This document shows positions 32,400-44,982 of a DNA stretch of 64,000 nt, piece by piece. The DNA is from Hemileia vastatrix. Its lineage: Eukaryota > Basidiomycota > Pucciniomycetes > Pucciniales > Zaghouaniaceae. Every line of letters begins with the position of its first letter. Within the stretch, counting starts at the first letter, position 1. A model generated the notes under the pieces. The model made no database searches. It was given only the letters and a program-made list of their open reading frames with translations, and was not told the DNA's origin. Both the position numbers and the translations under genes were made by a program. Where the stretch lies: assembly GCA_030280995.1 (NCBI GenBank), contig JASXTE010000012.1, positions 12,684,001 to 12,748,000 on the forward strand, written 5' to 3'.

Positions 32400-34842
32400 A
32401 TGCCCAGAGTGTCTTATTTCTTTGATGGTCAGTAAACTCGACTTCAATCGATCCTGCCCTTCACACTCAGTCCTCATTCCTACTTTCAGATGACGTCGGT
32501 GCCTATGCTTATGCGGTAAAGACTCTGTCCATCAATCCACAAGCTCTGGGCTTGGCTGACGTCATCCCCTCCCGCTCTACAGCCTCACCATCCCATGAAA
32601 CCCCATCGCATTAAGATGGCTCATAACCTCGTCCTCAATGCTGGGCTTCAGAATAAAATGGACATGCTGGTCTGCTTCCATCTTTCAATCCCTTTCTTCT
32701 CCCCAACTCACATCGTCTCACCACTCTCCTTGCCCCATCCAACAGACTGCCAAACGTGCTACAAAAGAAGAAATGACCAAGTTTCACACTGACGAATATA
32801 TCAGTCACATTGCTCAGGTTAACAATGAAGATCCCGATACTTTGGTCACCGGAAGAGATAAATCTGGGGATCGTTGTTAGTAGGCGATGGTTGATTTTCT
32901 CTATTTGGGATCCATCATGTTGATTATTCACGGCGCCCCACCTTGATAATTATAATCAAACTAGTTTTGGTGGGTGATGACTGCCCTGGTTTCGAAGGAT
33001 TGTTTGAGTTTTGTTCCATCTCTGCAGGCGGTTCTATCGGTAAGTTGATTTTATATATCCATGTAGTTCCATTGCCATTGTCTGTTCATCATTTGAAGAT
33101 GTCTTTATTGGGTTCCTATATCTACGTTTAGCTGCTGCTCAGAGAATCAATGCTGGTCAGGCTGACATTGCCATCAATTGGGCCGGAGGCCTGCATCACG
33201 CTAAAAAACGTGAGGCCAGTGGATTTTGTTACGTTAACGACATTGTTTTGGGTATCTTAGAGCTTCTCAGGTTTTTTTTTTCAGTTGTTCAAAATTGGGC
33301 ATGTAACAGTTTTCTCATCATCAATTCTTCATATCGATACTAGGTTTCATTCGCGAGTTTTGTATATTGATATTGATATTCATCATGGTGACGGTGTTGA
33401 GGAAGCCTTTTACACCACTGATCGAGTCATGACATGCTCTTTTCATAAATTTGGAGATTTCTTCCCTGGTACTGGACATGTGGGTGATCGGGGAATTGGT
33501 AAAGGTAGAGGATATGCTGTTAATATACCTCTCAAAACTGGGATCAATGATGAATGCTATCGAAATATTTTTCGTCCTGTCAGTTCTTTACGCTATTTAC
33601 CCCCCTCCCCCGAAAATCATGATGTTTATCAATTTGCTTTCCTTTCCCTGATCATTCCTGATTTGCAAAATTTGTAGGTTGTCAACTCAATTATGGAATG
33701 GTACCGGCCAGGGGCAGTTGTCTTACAATGTGGAGCTGACTCTTTGGCGGAGGATAAGCTTGGAAGCTTCAATTTGTCGATGAATGGTGAATTTCATATT
33801 TTCTTATTCAGCGAAACAGGATAATAAGTATCTTTTCCAACTGATTCTTAATTTCTATGGTTTAGGACATGCTGACTGTCTCAGACATGTTAAATCATTT
33901 AACGTGCCTCTAATTGTCTTGGGTGGCGGTGGTTACACTATCAGGAACGTAGCTAAAACATGGGCCTTTGAAACCTCAGTTTGTGTGGGGGAAGAAATGG
34001 TCACCAATGATCTCCCTTACAATGAATATATGGAATATTTTGGCCCAACTTTCAAAATGGACGTGCCCTCAAACAATGTCGAAAACCAAAATACTCGAGA
34101 ATATTTAAATGACATCTTGTTAGTTTTTTTGTATAGTTGTCCAATTTCCAATTTCGAACTCTTCACAAATGATTTAAATATTTTCTAAATCAGGGCCTCT
34201 GTAACGGATAACCTGCGCGACTTGCCTTTTGCGCCAAGTGTTCATTTACGGCCTTTATCAGCTTTGCCAGATTCGGGTCCAAATTTAGATGATGACAATG
34301 GGGACTCTAGTGACTCATTAGATCAACAGGAATCTCCCAACGCAAATGCGGACGTTCAGCCTGAGTCCAATCAAGCTACCACTTCAAATAGGCCAGGTAG
34401 ACCTTCTCGCTCCCGGGCATTCCCTCCTCACTTGCGTGGTTCACCTAAAGTTGTGTCATCGGAAACCATGTCGGCTGAAAGTGCTGCTAATGGATCTAAT
34501 TTGATGAATAATTCTTTTCAGCAAAATTTAAGCAGTGAGAGGCCGAAACGGACATTTTTCCGAACTTCCATGTATGTTCATCCTAGTAAAACTGTCCCAA
34601 TGAATTCTGAAAAAGTACGCTACAACATTGGCCCCTATGGGCGCCTTGGAAAATGGTCCAAGCAGCGAAACGAACGAAGTGCAATTCCAGTTTTTCGTGA
34701 TGATAGAATGTCTTTGAGTTCGGAACGTGAAGTAGTCGCTCATCAGTCATTTGAAGATAAATGTTCAAGCTGGCGGCTTAATGGTGGATATCCTCGAGTT
34801 GAAGAAGTGGTGAAAAGCTGGAGGCCAAAGAGTCATACATAA
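32400..34842 (+). CDS. RPD3: Class I (Rpd3-type) histone deacetylase, ten exons
   Basis: Exons 32400-32427, 32490-32515, 32583-32669, 32746-32875, 32965-33039, 33132-33270, 33344-33578, 33678-33786, 33866-34118 and 34194-34842 join in frame with GT-AG introns to give 576 residues. The enzyme removes acetyl groups from histone tails in nuclear co-repressor complexes. The catalytic features are present: the His pair 137-138 ([15 protein letters not shown]), zinc ligands Asp173 and His175 ([16 protein letters not shown]), Asp261 ([16 protein letters not shown]) and the transition-state Tyr300 ([15 protein letters not shown]). [12 protein letters not shown] and [13 protein letters not shown] are also class I hallmarks. 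The last about 200 residues are a Ser/Pro/Arg-rich tail without catalytic motifs. Start choice: [17 protein letters not shown] aligns with the family start. Which class I paralogue (Rpd3 or Hos2 type) is less certain. Confidence 0.92.
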
Positions 34843-35640
34843 CTGCGATTCACCATTTTCTTTATTAGGTTATGATGAAGATTGAATATGTTTGCAAAAC
34901 ATCTCGCCAAGGACACGATTAAATGAGTCGGAAATAGATTATTAGTGCTGTATCTCAGTTTGAAGTTGCAAAAATATTAAGAACATTGAGCGAATAGTCG
35001 TGCTACCATGAATTCGTTGAATGATTCTTCAGCAAAACCAGAAAAGGGTGGATAGCTAGCAAAGCTCCTTGTCACCTCATGTGATGATTGGAAACTATTG
35101 ATAAAGAAAAAATGATTCATCTAGTCATTTCCAGCTGTAAAACTAAAAATTGTGTATCTAGCTCATTTCTTTCTTACCACAGGTAAAACACTAACCAGAT
35201 CTTGGATCCAAAATCATCCAAACAATCTCCTATTGATCATTTGGTATTATTAATAGCCAGAATTTGCATTGTATGTACCTGTGTAGATGTAATAAATTAC
35301 ATGGCAGGAAGTGTAAGATGAGGAGAGGCTGTCAATTTTTTTTTACAGGTTTTCAAAGCAAGTAAAATATGTATATGTACAGCTACTTTGAAAATGATTG
35401 GTGCAGCTTTCCACAGTCCAAATCAACTTACCCAGTATTTTCCTTCATTATTCTATCCCACTAGCCTGTTGTGGCTGCCAAAAATGCTGAGTATTTTGAG
35501 CAAAATTTTGAAAAAGCTGCACTAACCTTTTTAAATTTAGCTGTACATATATATATATATATATATATATTTATACTTGTGTGGGAGTGAGTGTGGGAAT
35601 GAGTGTGCAGCCCAGAATATCCAATTAGATTTTTTGTAAA
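34843..35640. other. HDAC downstream region with an inverted repeat and TA run
   Basis: GTAATAAATTACAT near 35288 could serve as a polyadenylation signal. An inverted repeat runs from 35371 (GTATATGTACAGCTA...TTGGTGCAGCTTT) to 35550 (AAAGCTGCACTAACC...TAGCTGTACATAT), with arms of about 40 bp, probably a small MITE. A TA dinucleotide run (about 35546-35570) and AAT triplets (35640-35653) follow. Confidence 0.55.
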
Positions 35641-35972
35641 TAATAATAATAATAGGGAGTATCAACATTAAGGCATCTGCAATTAAATTAATTGCAGATA
35701 AAAATCCTTATACCTCAATTATCTTTGACAAATATTTTTGAAAATAATTGGGTAATTAGACATTTTACATGTCAAAGTTCACCTCTTATCTGACATTTTT
35801 CTCTTCAATTTTTCATAACCACATACATCTTGGACAACTTTCTGGATATGCTAGTCTCCCTACCTTACTGCCCCACCCTCATTACATTCTGCCTATTCCT
35901 TCTATCTGTTCAGATCTCTCCCCATCTGATCTGCTCCTTTCTGCTCCTTTTCATCAAAAAAAATATCTTAAC

Positions 35973-36080
35973 TTGCCTTGGTGTCACATATCTTCTCAAA
36001 GGCAGCTTTCTTCCACTTGTTCTTCAAATCCAACTACACCCTCTTCCCCCTGCTCAGCTAAGAAATCAAACACATGTCAA

Positions 36081-36145
<65 letters not shown>

Positions 36146-37455
36146 GATGATGATGATAATGATGATGATGATGATGATCACCTCATACTTATCAACTGGC
36201 TAAAAACTAAAACTAATGTTGATTCTTATTTTAGTAGTGAGAATGCGACTCAAGTAGTAGGGCCCCTTGCATTAAATGTTGATGGCTATCTTCTAATGGC
36301 CAATGAATTAAGAAATAAGACAAAATGGAGGATTGATCATTTTCCAAAACAGATGTCTGAATGTTTCAAGCACTATCAAGAAAAATACAAGAAGGCTAAG
36401 AATGTTTCATCTTCCACTGGTGTTGGTATTACTGACATTGATATCAGTAAGGGCATTAAATCTATAGATGATAAACTTGATTCTTTATGTCCTTACGATA
36501 AAGAGATGGATTCTATATTTGAAGAGTGAGCTGATGTTAATCCTGAAAACATGTTGGATGGAGAAGATGCTATCTCCAAACATGATATCAAGAGAAATCT
36601 TTTTGAATCCTTTTCCTCCACTCAAGCATCCCCTGATTTGAATTTGACCAATTAAGATATCTTTGCTATAAATCCTTATGGTGATAAAAACTAACCCATT
36701 CTAACTCCAGTGAGTTTTTTTTTTCTTGTATCTAGTTTATTTATTTATTTTTTATTTACTTCTTTTTTTTCTTATTTCTAAAAAGGCTGATGAACAAACC
36801 CAGGAGCCAAATCAAGTGACTCTGAAGCTAGCAACAATGATGTTGATGATGATGATGATGATGAAAAAAATATACCAAATTCCTCCAACAAAAAGCAAAG
36901 AATTTCAACTGCTCTAAAATTTCACCAGTAAATGAAAAAAAAATAAGATAGTACTTCTCAAACCCCTATTTCTTCTATCAAAGATTTTTTTTTTTTTTTT
37001 TTTTTTAAGAGAAATGTGATGCTGATAAGTGATAGGATACCTCTTAAAAATTTTGTCTACTTTTTATTTTTTATTATTAGTTTTTTTTTTTTGTTAATAT
37101 TTCTTAACACTCTAGGTAAAGTTGAACTTGCATGAGAGACTCTTAAATCAAAAAAAAAAAAAAACAATATGACCTCTCTTTACAGAGGAATGATAGGACA
37201 CAAGACTTGAAAAAGAGGAAATATGAGCTCTCTTCACAGAGGGATGATAGGGAACAAGACTCTCTAAGTATTGAAAAATAAAAGAAAGAGGAGAAATTTC
37301 TTGAGTAAAATTTCCTATTGCATCAGATAAAACTCAATTATCAACTTGAAGATGGCTCCAAAAAAGTAAAAAATAAAAAAGGTTTTATGATAGAATGTGT
37401 TAAAGCTAATAAATCTTTTGAAGAAATTGAGCACTTCATGAAAATGGTTGATGAC
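35973..37455 (+). pseudogene. SANT/Myb-like protein of H3, best-preserved DNA-binding-like domain
   Basis: The start codon seen in H1 and H2 is TTG here (35973). The segment 36180-36529 is open and gives the clearest view of the domain: HLILINWLKTKTNVDSYF, ENATQVVGPLALNVDGYLLM, LRNKTKWRIDHFPKQMSECF, KHYQEKYKKAKNVSSSTGVG and IDDKLDSLCPYDKEMDSIFE. Codons that are stops in H1 and H2 (ENAI-stop, FKHY-stop) read ENATQ and FKHYQ here, showing that the stops replaced glutamine. The coiled-coil exon (37120-37455) is decayed. A homopolymer insertion lies before the domain. Confidence 0.6.
36084..36179 (+). repeat. Run of 58 A followed by GAT triplets inside the SANT-like frame
   Basis: Where H1 and H2 read CAACTAAGAAAATATGATCAT, H3 has about 58 A and then (GAT)n. 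In frame this would add about 20 Lys and a dozen Asp. It is a microsatellite expansion within a dead gene. Confidence 0.85.
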
Positions 37456-38429
37456 TATTTTTTTTTTGTGATTTCTTTCCCACTTCAATTGTTCATAATT
37501 TTTTGTTCATAAAAGTATTTCATCATTTCCCATATTTCATTACTCTATCCACCATTAGTTGAATATTACTATCAAGATTCTCATATATTTTTAATGTAAC
37601 AAGTTCATTTTTAAATTGTCCTAATGGCTAATTTGACACACTTTTTTTTTTATTTCTTTGTGTTTTAATATCAGATTTTTCAAAATTACAACTCAAATCC
37701 ATAAATTTGAATTTTCAAAATAGAGCTCACCACAAAAAAAAAAAAAAAAAAAAAAAAAAACCCCGGAATCTTCTAGCAGGTGCCAAACCCTAAACCCATT
37801 TGTGACTCAAGAATAACTCATATTTGATTCCAAGAGAGCTGGCATACTCAGTGTATTGGTGTGTAGTTTTCTCAAAAGAATTACAGCAGAGCTATAACTC
37901 AATCATATCAAAGATATAGATTAGCACCTGCTTTCAGGTCCCCTCATTTCTCTTCTGGTGGCTAAGTCGAAAAAAATATATATCTGTTTTAAACATTTTG
38001 GTAATACCCCCACCTCCCTGTATTTTATTGAAGTAAGGTGTGGATATCAACAATTTTGCATTTCTGATTTGAAAATTTTGCAATACCCTCCCCTGAATTT
38101 TTTTGAATAAAAGTGTGGGCATCTCCAAGATTTAATATACCTACATAAATTAATATATAAATAAACAAATAATATATGTCAAATTCCCTAGTTTAAAATT
38201 AATGTTACTTCCTCAAGCCAAAATGCAGATCAAGTCCAGAAACAGAAGTTTTGGACTTTCCACAGGTATAAGCTAGAGGAACCCCATTAAAAAAATTAAT
38301 GTTTATATGATTAGCTGTTATACAAAACAAGTTCATTAGCCCATCACTTTAGTTTATTGAATTGAAATATCAGAATTTATTAAAAATCTATAAAATAATA
38401 ATAAATATTTAGTGACTCTAATAATCCCC

Positions 38430-38983
38430 ATACTTTTTCAATCTACTTGAATTTTTATTAAATTTATTACCTTTTCTTTTTTTTTTACCTTGTTTATTTG
38501 TTGAAATAAATTTTGACTTATTTGAAACATGCAGCAAACATGTGTGAAGTCATGAAAAGATTTCAAACCTGGAGGTGCTTTCATTATTTGGTGATTATTG
38601 TGAGAAGAGTTCCAAACAGATTCAATGATAAAATTACCTAAACTAAAATTGATTATAAACTTATGATCCAGTAAATTTAAGCTATGACCTTTGATTTTAG
38701 AAGGTTAACATATAGGTTGTCCATTAATAGGATCAATATATGAGAATAATCCAAAAGTAAGATAATTTGCATCATTTGTACCTGTATTTATTTTGTCATT
38801 AAATCCTGAATGAGTAATTATAACATTGTAAAATAAAAGATATTCATTTCTAAGTTTTCCCATTTTAAATCACAACAATTTGGTATTCCTACTCTTGTAG
38901 CATTTTCATGATTCTTTTCAAAGGCTTTATTACATAGTTTTTTAAGTCAAAAAGTCAAAAATGAATTAAAAGAAGGTAATGTT
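38430..38983 (-). pseudogene. Tet-like 2OG-Fe(II) oxygenase of H3, 3' part only
   Basis: On the minus strand the match to H1 covers NDANYLTFGLFSYIDPINGQ, HSLNLLDHKFIINFSLG, VWNSSHNNHQIMKAPPGL and FTHVCCMFQISQNL. The exon upstream is cut at 38983 by R4. A stop follows GQPIC (38704-38706). The HxD region is lost (NDKINTGTNDAN). The copy helps to define which blocks of the family are conserved across H elements. Confidence 0.65.
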
Positions 38984-40980
38984 GTTATTTGGGTTGAGAG
39001 GCAAGGAGAAGAAGTGCTATGGGTACTATGCATAGTAATAGACGGGAGAAAGGGATATTGCATAAGAGGGGTTTATGGGGCAAGCACTGTGGGGCATTCC
39101 TCATTTGACAACTTATATAGTAATCCAGTTACTTCTTTGTCTAAAAATGTTATAACCCTCACTGCTGGTATATCCAACATATTCAGTCTATTTATTCTCA
39201 CTTCTTTATCAGAATAGTCAGTCCTTGTTTTAGGCTAGTGTCAGTGCTAGTTGTAGTAGTCCACCCTCTTAGGCCTTAACATTTTGTCTAATCTATAACC
39301 ATTGAACTAAAAAAGAATCATGAACCCTTTAGGTCAACCCAATGCAGCACTCCTTGCTACAATGCAAGAGAAGATGGCACAATTACAAGAACAAAATTCC
39401 AGACTCATGGAATGTCTAGTGGAGGAAAAGCCCTCATATTTCAGCCCCAGAAATCTTTGATGAAAAATGAGGTCCCTGGGCATATCAGTATAAATTGCAG
39501 GTAAGCCTCTATGTCCTGCTGAAAATTCAGTGATTCCCGGATGAATAATCAAAAAATGGGTTTGCAATATTTTACCTCACAGATGAGGCAGCATGCTGGG
39601 CAAGGCCATACACCAATGAGATCCTTGAAAATACCAATTCATTAACAACTTTTAACCAGCTCATGGCATCATTTTACTTAGTCTTTGGTGGCCCTGAATT
39701 GGAAACAGCCTTGGAGCGTCCTATAAATCAGTTATGGCAGAAAAACTTAACCATTGAGTATGTGTCAGAATTCTGGGGCCTTTCCAGTTACATTACAACA
39801 AGGAGAGAATAAGCACTCATGTTTCACTTCAGGAATGGGCTCTCGCCAAGAATCAAAAATACCCTAATCAGTAATTTTCATCCAACCTCCCTCCAAGTAT
39901 TTATGGAGCTGGCCATTTAAATTAATAATGAGTTGAAAAATCAGTGCATGGATGGTGGGAGTGGTGCTTGTCACTGGTGCAACTATGCCCCATCAAGTGG
40001 GTCCAGTACTCAAGGCCCACATGCCATAAATATTGACACAAAAAATGAACAAGGCACTGGTGGGAGGAGAAGGTTTTCAGATAAAGAGTACCAAAGGCAC
40101 ATGAGCAAATGTTTTTGTCTTAGATGTGGAGGTACTGGTCACTTTGTAAGGGAGTGTAGAGGGAAGATCAGGGCTAGTAAAGTGGAAGATATTAAAGAAA
40201 ATGTGCAGGTAAAAGAAAGTGCTCAATAGTGAAGGATCTGCCCTCCTCAAGAAGATTAGAGGGAAAGGATAAGGTATATTTAGAAAAATAATTATTAGCA
40301 TGTAAGCCACTTGAAGTAAATGATAATCAAATTATATTCAACTTGCCTTTAATGACACTTGATGCCACAACAAACATATGAGCCCTGATGGACTGTGGGG
40401 CCACAGACTATTTTACTTCCAATAATTTTTTAAAGAGGAATAAAATGAAGAAATAAAAATTGGATAACCCCAGGTGTTTAATTATGTTTGATGGGTTGCC
40501 AGGTGGGGGAGGAGAAGTAAGAGAAAAGTTTTTTTGCGGATTCTGGTGCAATGGAAGAGAGTCTCAGTGTAAGGCATATGCAAAAAACCTGAAAGACCAG
40601 TATGAAATGGTGCTGGTGATGACATGTCTGGAACATTACAGCCCGCACATTGAATTGAAGGAAAAGAATGTTCCAATTGGAAGGAGAGGGGACACTGGTA
40701 CTAAATTATTGGCCCCCTTGCTAATCCTAGAACTTCTTCTGATGTTTTTTTATCATCATTAGACTTGCTTCCAGAACTGATGCTTTCTCTTGGCTCTAAG
40801 CAGCAGGCTGGGGATGGTTCACCAGGGGGGAGCATCAGAGAAGACCAGGGAGGGAATAAAGAATTCCAAGAGGAGGGGAAGGTGCAACAAAGATAGGGAA
40901 AGGAAGAAGATGGAAAGGTGGATGGAGAAGAAAAAAGAATTGGCCCCCTGGCCCCCTCAGGGGTCAAGGGCACCTCCCAG
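38984..40980 (+). mobile_element. R4: Ty3/gypsy leader, gag and start of protease
   Basis: The leader (38990-39310) matches R0 in reverse. A gag frame and a degenerate protease region (LMDCGATDYFT at about 40387) follow, then a Lys/Glu-rich stretch. The next LTR (of the R1-R3 family) begins directly at 40981, so pol is missing. TGTTGTTATT at about 38984 could be an LTR start but has no partner in the window. Confidence 0.6.
39320..40229 (+). pseudogene. Gag of gypsy element R4
   Basis: Begins MNPLGQPNAALLATMQEKMA at 39320 and shows the gag core (TFNQLMASFYLVFGGPELET, SEFWGLSSYITT, LMFHFRNGLSPRIKN). It ends with a zinc knuckle CLRCGGTGHFVREC (CX2CX4HX4C) at about 40118-40160, which binds the RNA genome. 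Stops after SPRNL, TRRE and MELAI break it. Unlike the R1-R3 gag, this family has a compact knuckle near the end. Confidence 0.75.
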
Positions 40981-42087
40981 TGTGGAAGTCTAAAGTTTAG
41001 TATAGTACTAATGTTTATTAAAAGATGATTAATGGAGATGGTTATTGAGTTTGGAAATGCCAATCCAATTTTATAATGGTTATATTTAAGAAAATGAGTA
41101 TATAAAAGGGTAATTTTACAAGTCAAGATTAAATGAATAATTGATTGACAGGAAATGTAAGTATAGGCCTAAAAAGTGCATGGAAATTAAAGGAAGGAGT
41201 CTCAAGAACCTTAGGAAATTTTTATGGAATTTTTACAATTTTTCTTTTTTTTTAATAATTATAAAAAATATTTTTGATTATTTTTGATTTGTCATAATTT
41301 ACTTAACTTTGATAATTTCTTACTGGGTGAATAGGGCTGCGCAGATTACAAAAATTAGAATGGATTATAAAGGAGAATTAGTTCTATTGTCTTTAATATT
41401 TCTAGATTTTTAATGGTATTTTAAGATTCTAATTGAGTCCAGAAGTCCTTACAAGCTCTGGAATGCTCTGTACAAGCTCCATACAAACTTGGGTGATCTC
41501 TGGACAAGCTCTGGGATTCTCTGGCTGGGGAAAATAGGGCATGTGACATAATATGCATATAAAGCCTTTAGAATAGAAATTAGAGATCATCATAGAATAT
41601 CTAACAGCTTGTATCTCAACAAAAACATTGCATATTAACAACCACATTATTATATACATAACATATTATAAAATTGAAACACCCTTATAAATATAACACT
41701 TTTACATAAAATTTTATAAAATTCACTCATCAACACATTTATTAACTTATAGGGTACAATTTTAAAGGCCTCATCACCAGAGATCTATATTTAACAGCTA
41801 AATCTTATAAAATAAAAGCTTCATAAAAACATATCATTTGATCATTTAAATAACATTTCTAAATACAGCTTCACTGTTGTGGTTCTTATCCTCATTATAA
41901 AGAACACTGATTCTACATCTCAATACGGTTATTAACAAATATTTTATTGGCCATTTCATAACAAGTAGAGGTTATAGATTAGTTAATTGAGAACTCTTAT
42001 TTTACTTAAAGGGACAGGAATTTCTTTGGTTTATCCAACTCCCTTGGATTCTGCTTACAGAAAGGCAACTGTAAGAGTCTTTCTACA
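40981..42087 (+). repeat. LTR 1 of the R1-R3 gypsy family
   Basis: Starts TGTGGAAGTCTAAAG and ends GAGTCTTTCTACA, 1107 bp, clearly related to the LTRs at 43746 and 54007. It contains a TATA-like segment (CATATAAAGCC near 41550) which may be the promoter. Confidence 0.8.
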
Positions 42088-42108
42088 TTGGTGGCGCCCA
42101 AAGTGGGG
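42088..42108 (+). promoter_or_regulatory. Primer-binding region after LTR 1
   Basis: TTGGTGGCGCCCAAAGTGGG directly follows the CA end of the LTR, as expected for a tRNA-primed retrotransposon. Downstream of LTR 2 it reads TTGTGGCTCCCAATGTGGGG; downstream of LTR 3 it is destroyed. Confidence 0.55.
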
Positions 42109-42224
42109 TTTGAATTTTCTAGCTTTTAATCAATCTTACTTGGTGTCTTGAATTGCTTAGCCTTAAAGAGACTTATTAAACAAAAACTTATATTATTTTA
42201 ATGGGTTTATCTAATACTTTTGGG

Positions 42225-43663
42225 ATGTCCTCTGCTACTGGATCTGGTGATTCTCTTCCTGTTAATGCTTTGGTCAGGATTTTATCTTGGGATGGGCCCA
42301 AGTTTAATGGGGAAGAAGTTAATAGTTTTTGAATTGTTATGATGCTGCTGCTGCTGTTGTTAGGGCTTTGCATTTTGACATGGTGAAGCAGATTAGGTTC
42401 TTTATTGTGGACAGAGAGGTGGAAACAGAGGTCATTGCTATGGATAGTTATAAAAGATGGGACTGGTTTAAATTTCCAAAGGATATGGTTGATAGATGGG
42501 GAGTCAGGTATACTATGGTGGACCTAAACAAGATTGTTTGTGACTGGAAAGCAAAGGGTAGAGTTTCAACTATGGTGGACTTCAAAAAGTTATGTAGGCA
42601 GTTTGATGAAGTGGTGGAATATTTGATTCTGGCGAAGGAAATAGGACATGAAAATCAAGAAAAGGATTTATTTTGGTCATAATTTAGCAGGGAAATCAGA
42701 ATGGATGTGTTGAAGGAGATTTCTAGAAAAAACTTGATGAAGGATTTACCAAATGGAGAACTGAAACTGCCAGCTTTAGAGGTCATCAAAGTAAAAATTC
42801 AGGTGTATTTAAAATTAATGGCTTTGGACAAGTATCAGGAGTCCTGCACTCAATATGTTAGCAAGGTTAGTGAAGTTTTGTCTGGAAATAATGACATTAT
42901 GGTCAAGGCTCAAGAGGAAAAGAAGGCTCATTTGGGTCAGCTTGTTTCTAAGGTTGATGGGGATGTTGATAATAAAATGGTAGCTCATTTAGCTGAATTA
43001 ACTAAGCAGCTCAAAATATTTGTTCAAGAAGCTCAAAAGGCCAATAGAGAGCCTGTGGCTTCAACATCTACTTCTTCTTCTTATCAATCAAGAGGTTATG
43101 AGAGGAGGACTTATGGAAATAATGGCAATGGAAACTGGTTCAATGGTGGTAGAAATGGTAATGTTAATGGTGGAAATGGTTATAGAGTTGGTTATGCAGA
43201 ACCTAGGGTGTGATTCTACTGTAATAGGAGGGGGTTCAAGGCAGAAGACTGTTATTTTTTGGATAGGAACTTTCAGGATGGTAGAGTAAAATCTGATAGA
43301 AAAGTTTTCAAATTCCCCAATGGACCTTTAATCAAAACCTCTGACAGGCAAGCACCCTCAGATTTAGTAAGAAGTAATTTGATGGCTGAAAGGAGGGCCA
43401 GATTTGAAGAATTAACTGATGATGATGATGATAATATTACAGATGTTAAAAAGAATGGTGGTACCAATGGTGAAAAAATAGATAAGGGTGACAAAAAGGA
43501 GGTTGGCAAGGCCACTTTTACAACATCATTTGGTGGATTAGAGTTGGGAATGGTTGCTAAAGTGGATGGAAACTGTATTATTGGTGAATATGATGTTGAT
43601 TCTTCCAAAATAGCAGCTGCTACTAAAGCTAAAATTAAAATTCAAAGCCAACTTAGGGATTAA
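42225..43663 (+). pseudogene. Gag of R1
   Basis: Start MSSATGSGDSLPVNALVRIL at 42225 is shared with R2. The capsid-like part (HFDMVKQIRFFI, WDWFKFPKDMVDRWG, MVDFKKLCRQFDEVVEYLIL) is followed by a second open stretch (42701-43213) with a Gly/Asn-rich tail. A zinc knuckle has lost its first Cys: the frame reads stop-FYCNRRGFKAEDCYFLD. The C-terminal segment (KVFKFPNGPLIKT...RARFEELTDDDDDN) is open to 43663. Stops after EVNSF and LFWS split the protein. It resembles gag of basidiomycete gypsy elements. Confidence 0.75.
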
Positions 43664-43745
43664 ATGTGCAAGGCTGAAATAAAATAGATTCAGAAGATAC
43701 CTTATACCAAAGACAAAATATACAAAATGCAGAATGGAATGGTGG

Positions 43746-44845
43746 TGTGGCAGTCTAAATCTTAGTATGGCACTCAAGTATATTATAATTAATTTCTGGG
43801 GAATGATTGTTGAGATTGGAAAGGCCTATCTAATTTAAAAAATGGTTATAATAAATAAATTGAGTATTAAAAGTGGTTTAAAAGCGTTAATTTTACAAGT
43901 CAAGATTTAATGAATAATTACCAGACAGTAAATGCAAGTATAGGTTAAAAAGTGCATGGAAATTAAAGTCAGGAGTATCAAGTACATTTAAGAATTTTTG
44001 TGGAATTTTTAATTTTTTTTCTACTATTTTTAATAATTTTATAAAGTATTTTTGATTATTTTTGATTTTTGATAATTTGATTAGCTTTCATAATTTATTA
44101 CTAGGTGAATAAGGCTACACAGGCTACAAAAATAAGAATGGAATATAAAGGAGAATTAGCTATATCATCTTTATTTTTCTATATTTTTATTGGTATTTTT
44201 AAGGTTCTAATTGAGTCCAGAAGTCCTACAAGCTCCAGACAAGCTCTGGAATGCTCCAGTTAGGGAAAGCAGGGCACATGACATCCTATGCATATAAAGC
44301 CTGTAGACTCAAAATTATCTACAATCTAACAAATTTTATCTTACCAATAATATCAAGGTATCTAACATCATTCAACAACCAACCAAAAACATATATTCAT
44401 AACAATCATTTATTATTTCATAACAAATTATAAAATTGTAATACCCTTATAAATATAACACTTTTAAATAACAATTTGTTAATTTCACTCATCATCATAG
44501 ATATTAGCTGATAGGGTACCATTATAAAGGTCTAAACACCAGGTATCTGACTTTAACAACTAAATTACATAAAAAAAACTTCATAAAAATATTTTATTCA
44601 ATTATATATATAAATTTTCTAAATTCAAGTTCACTGTTGTTTTTTCAATCTCATTATAAAGAACACAAATTCTACATCTCAACACCATTAATAATAAATA
44701 GATTATTGGTCATTTCATATCAAGTAGAGGTTATAGCTTAGTTAATTGTGAACTCTTTATTACTTGAAGGGACAGGGTTTTCTTCTGTTTTTCCAACTCC
44801 CTTGGATTCTTCTTACAGCAAGGTAACTGTAAGAGTCTTTATACA
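43746..44845 (+). repeat. LTR 2 of the R1-R3 gypsy family
   Basis: TGTGGCAGTCTAAATCTTAG to GAGTCTTTATACA, 1100 bp. It serves as 3' LTR of R1 and 5' LTR of R2. The flanking base pattern TG...CA and the purine-rich stretch before it fit an LTR. Confidence 0.85.
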
Positions 44846-44982
44846 TTTGTGGCTCCCAATGTGGGGTTCAAATTTTCTGCCTTTTAATAAATCTTACTTG
44901 GTATCTGAACTATTTTAGCCTGCAAGAGGCTTATCTAACAAATACTTATATTATTTTAACTGTTTAATCTTATGAATTTGGG

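Larger units (their letters stand above)
35654..38983 (+). mobile_element. H3: left part of an H transposon, cut by retrotransposon R4
   Basis: Starts AGGGAGTATCAACATT after AAT (35651-35653), then follows H1 through the SANT-like gene, the intergenic block and the 3' part of the Tet-like gene. Homology to H1 stops at about 38983 (matching 4133 of H1), where gypsy leader sequence begins. Its transposase end is not found in direct continuation; H4 at 58723 lies in the opposite orientation. Confidence 0.7.
40981..44845 (+). mobile_element. R1: gag-only Ty3/gypsy LTR retrotransposon
   Basis: LTR 1, a primer-binding region, a gag frame and LTR 2 (43746-44845) make a unit of 3.9 kb with no pol. 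It may be a non-autonomous derivative depending on a relative such as R2, or a product of recombination between tandem copies. LTR 2 is shared with R2, so no target duplication can be tested. Confidence 0.6.

Noticed and set aside
35830..36084. Alternative-frame protein overlapping the H3 SANT leader (also 838-1155 and 28403-28784)
   Set aside because: The frame is a shadow of the Ser/Pro-rich SANT leader; the real frame is fixed by the domain that follows.
37786..37800. Telomere-like AAACCCTAAACCC string
   Set aside because: Only about two units, inside H3 and next to a poly-A run; not a telomeric array.
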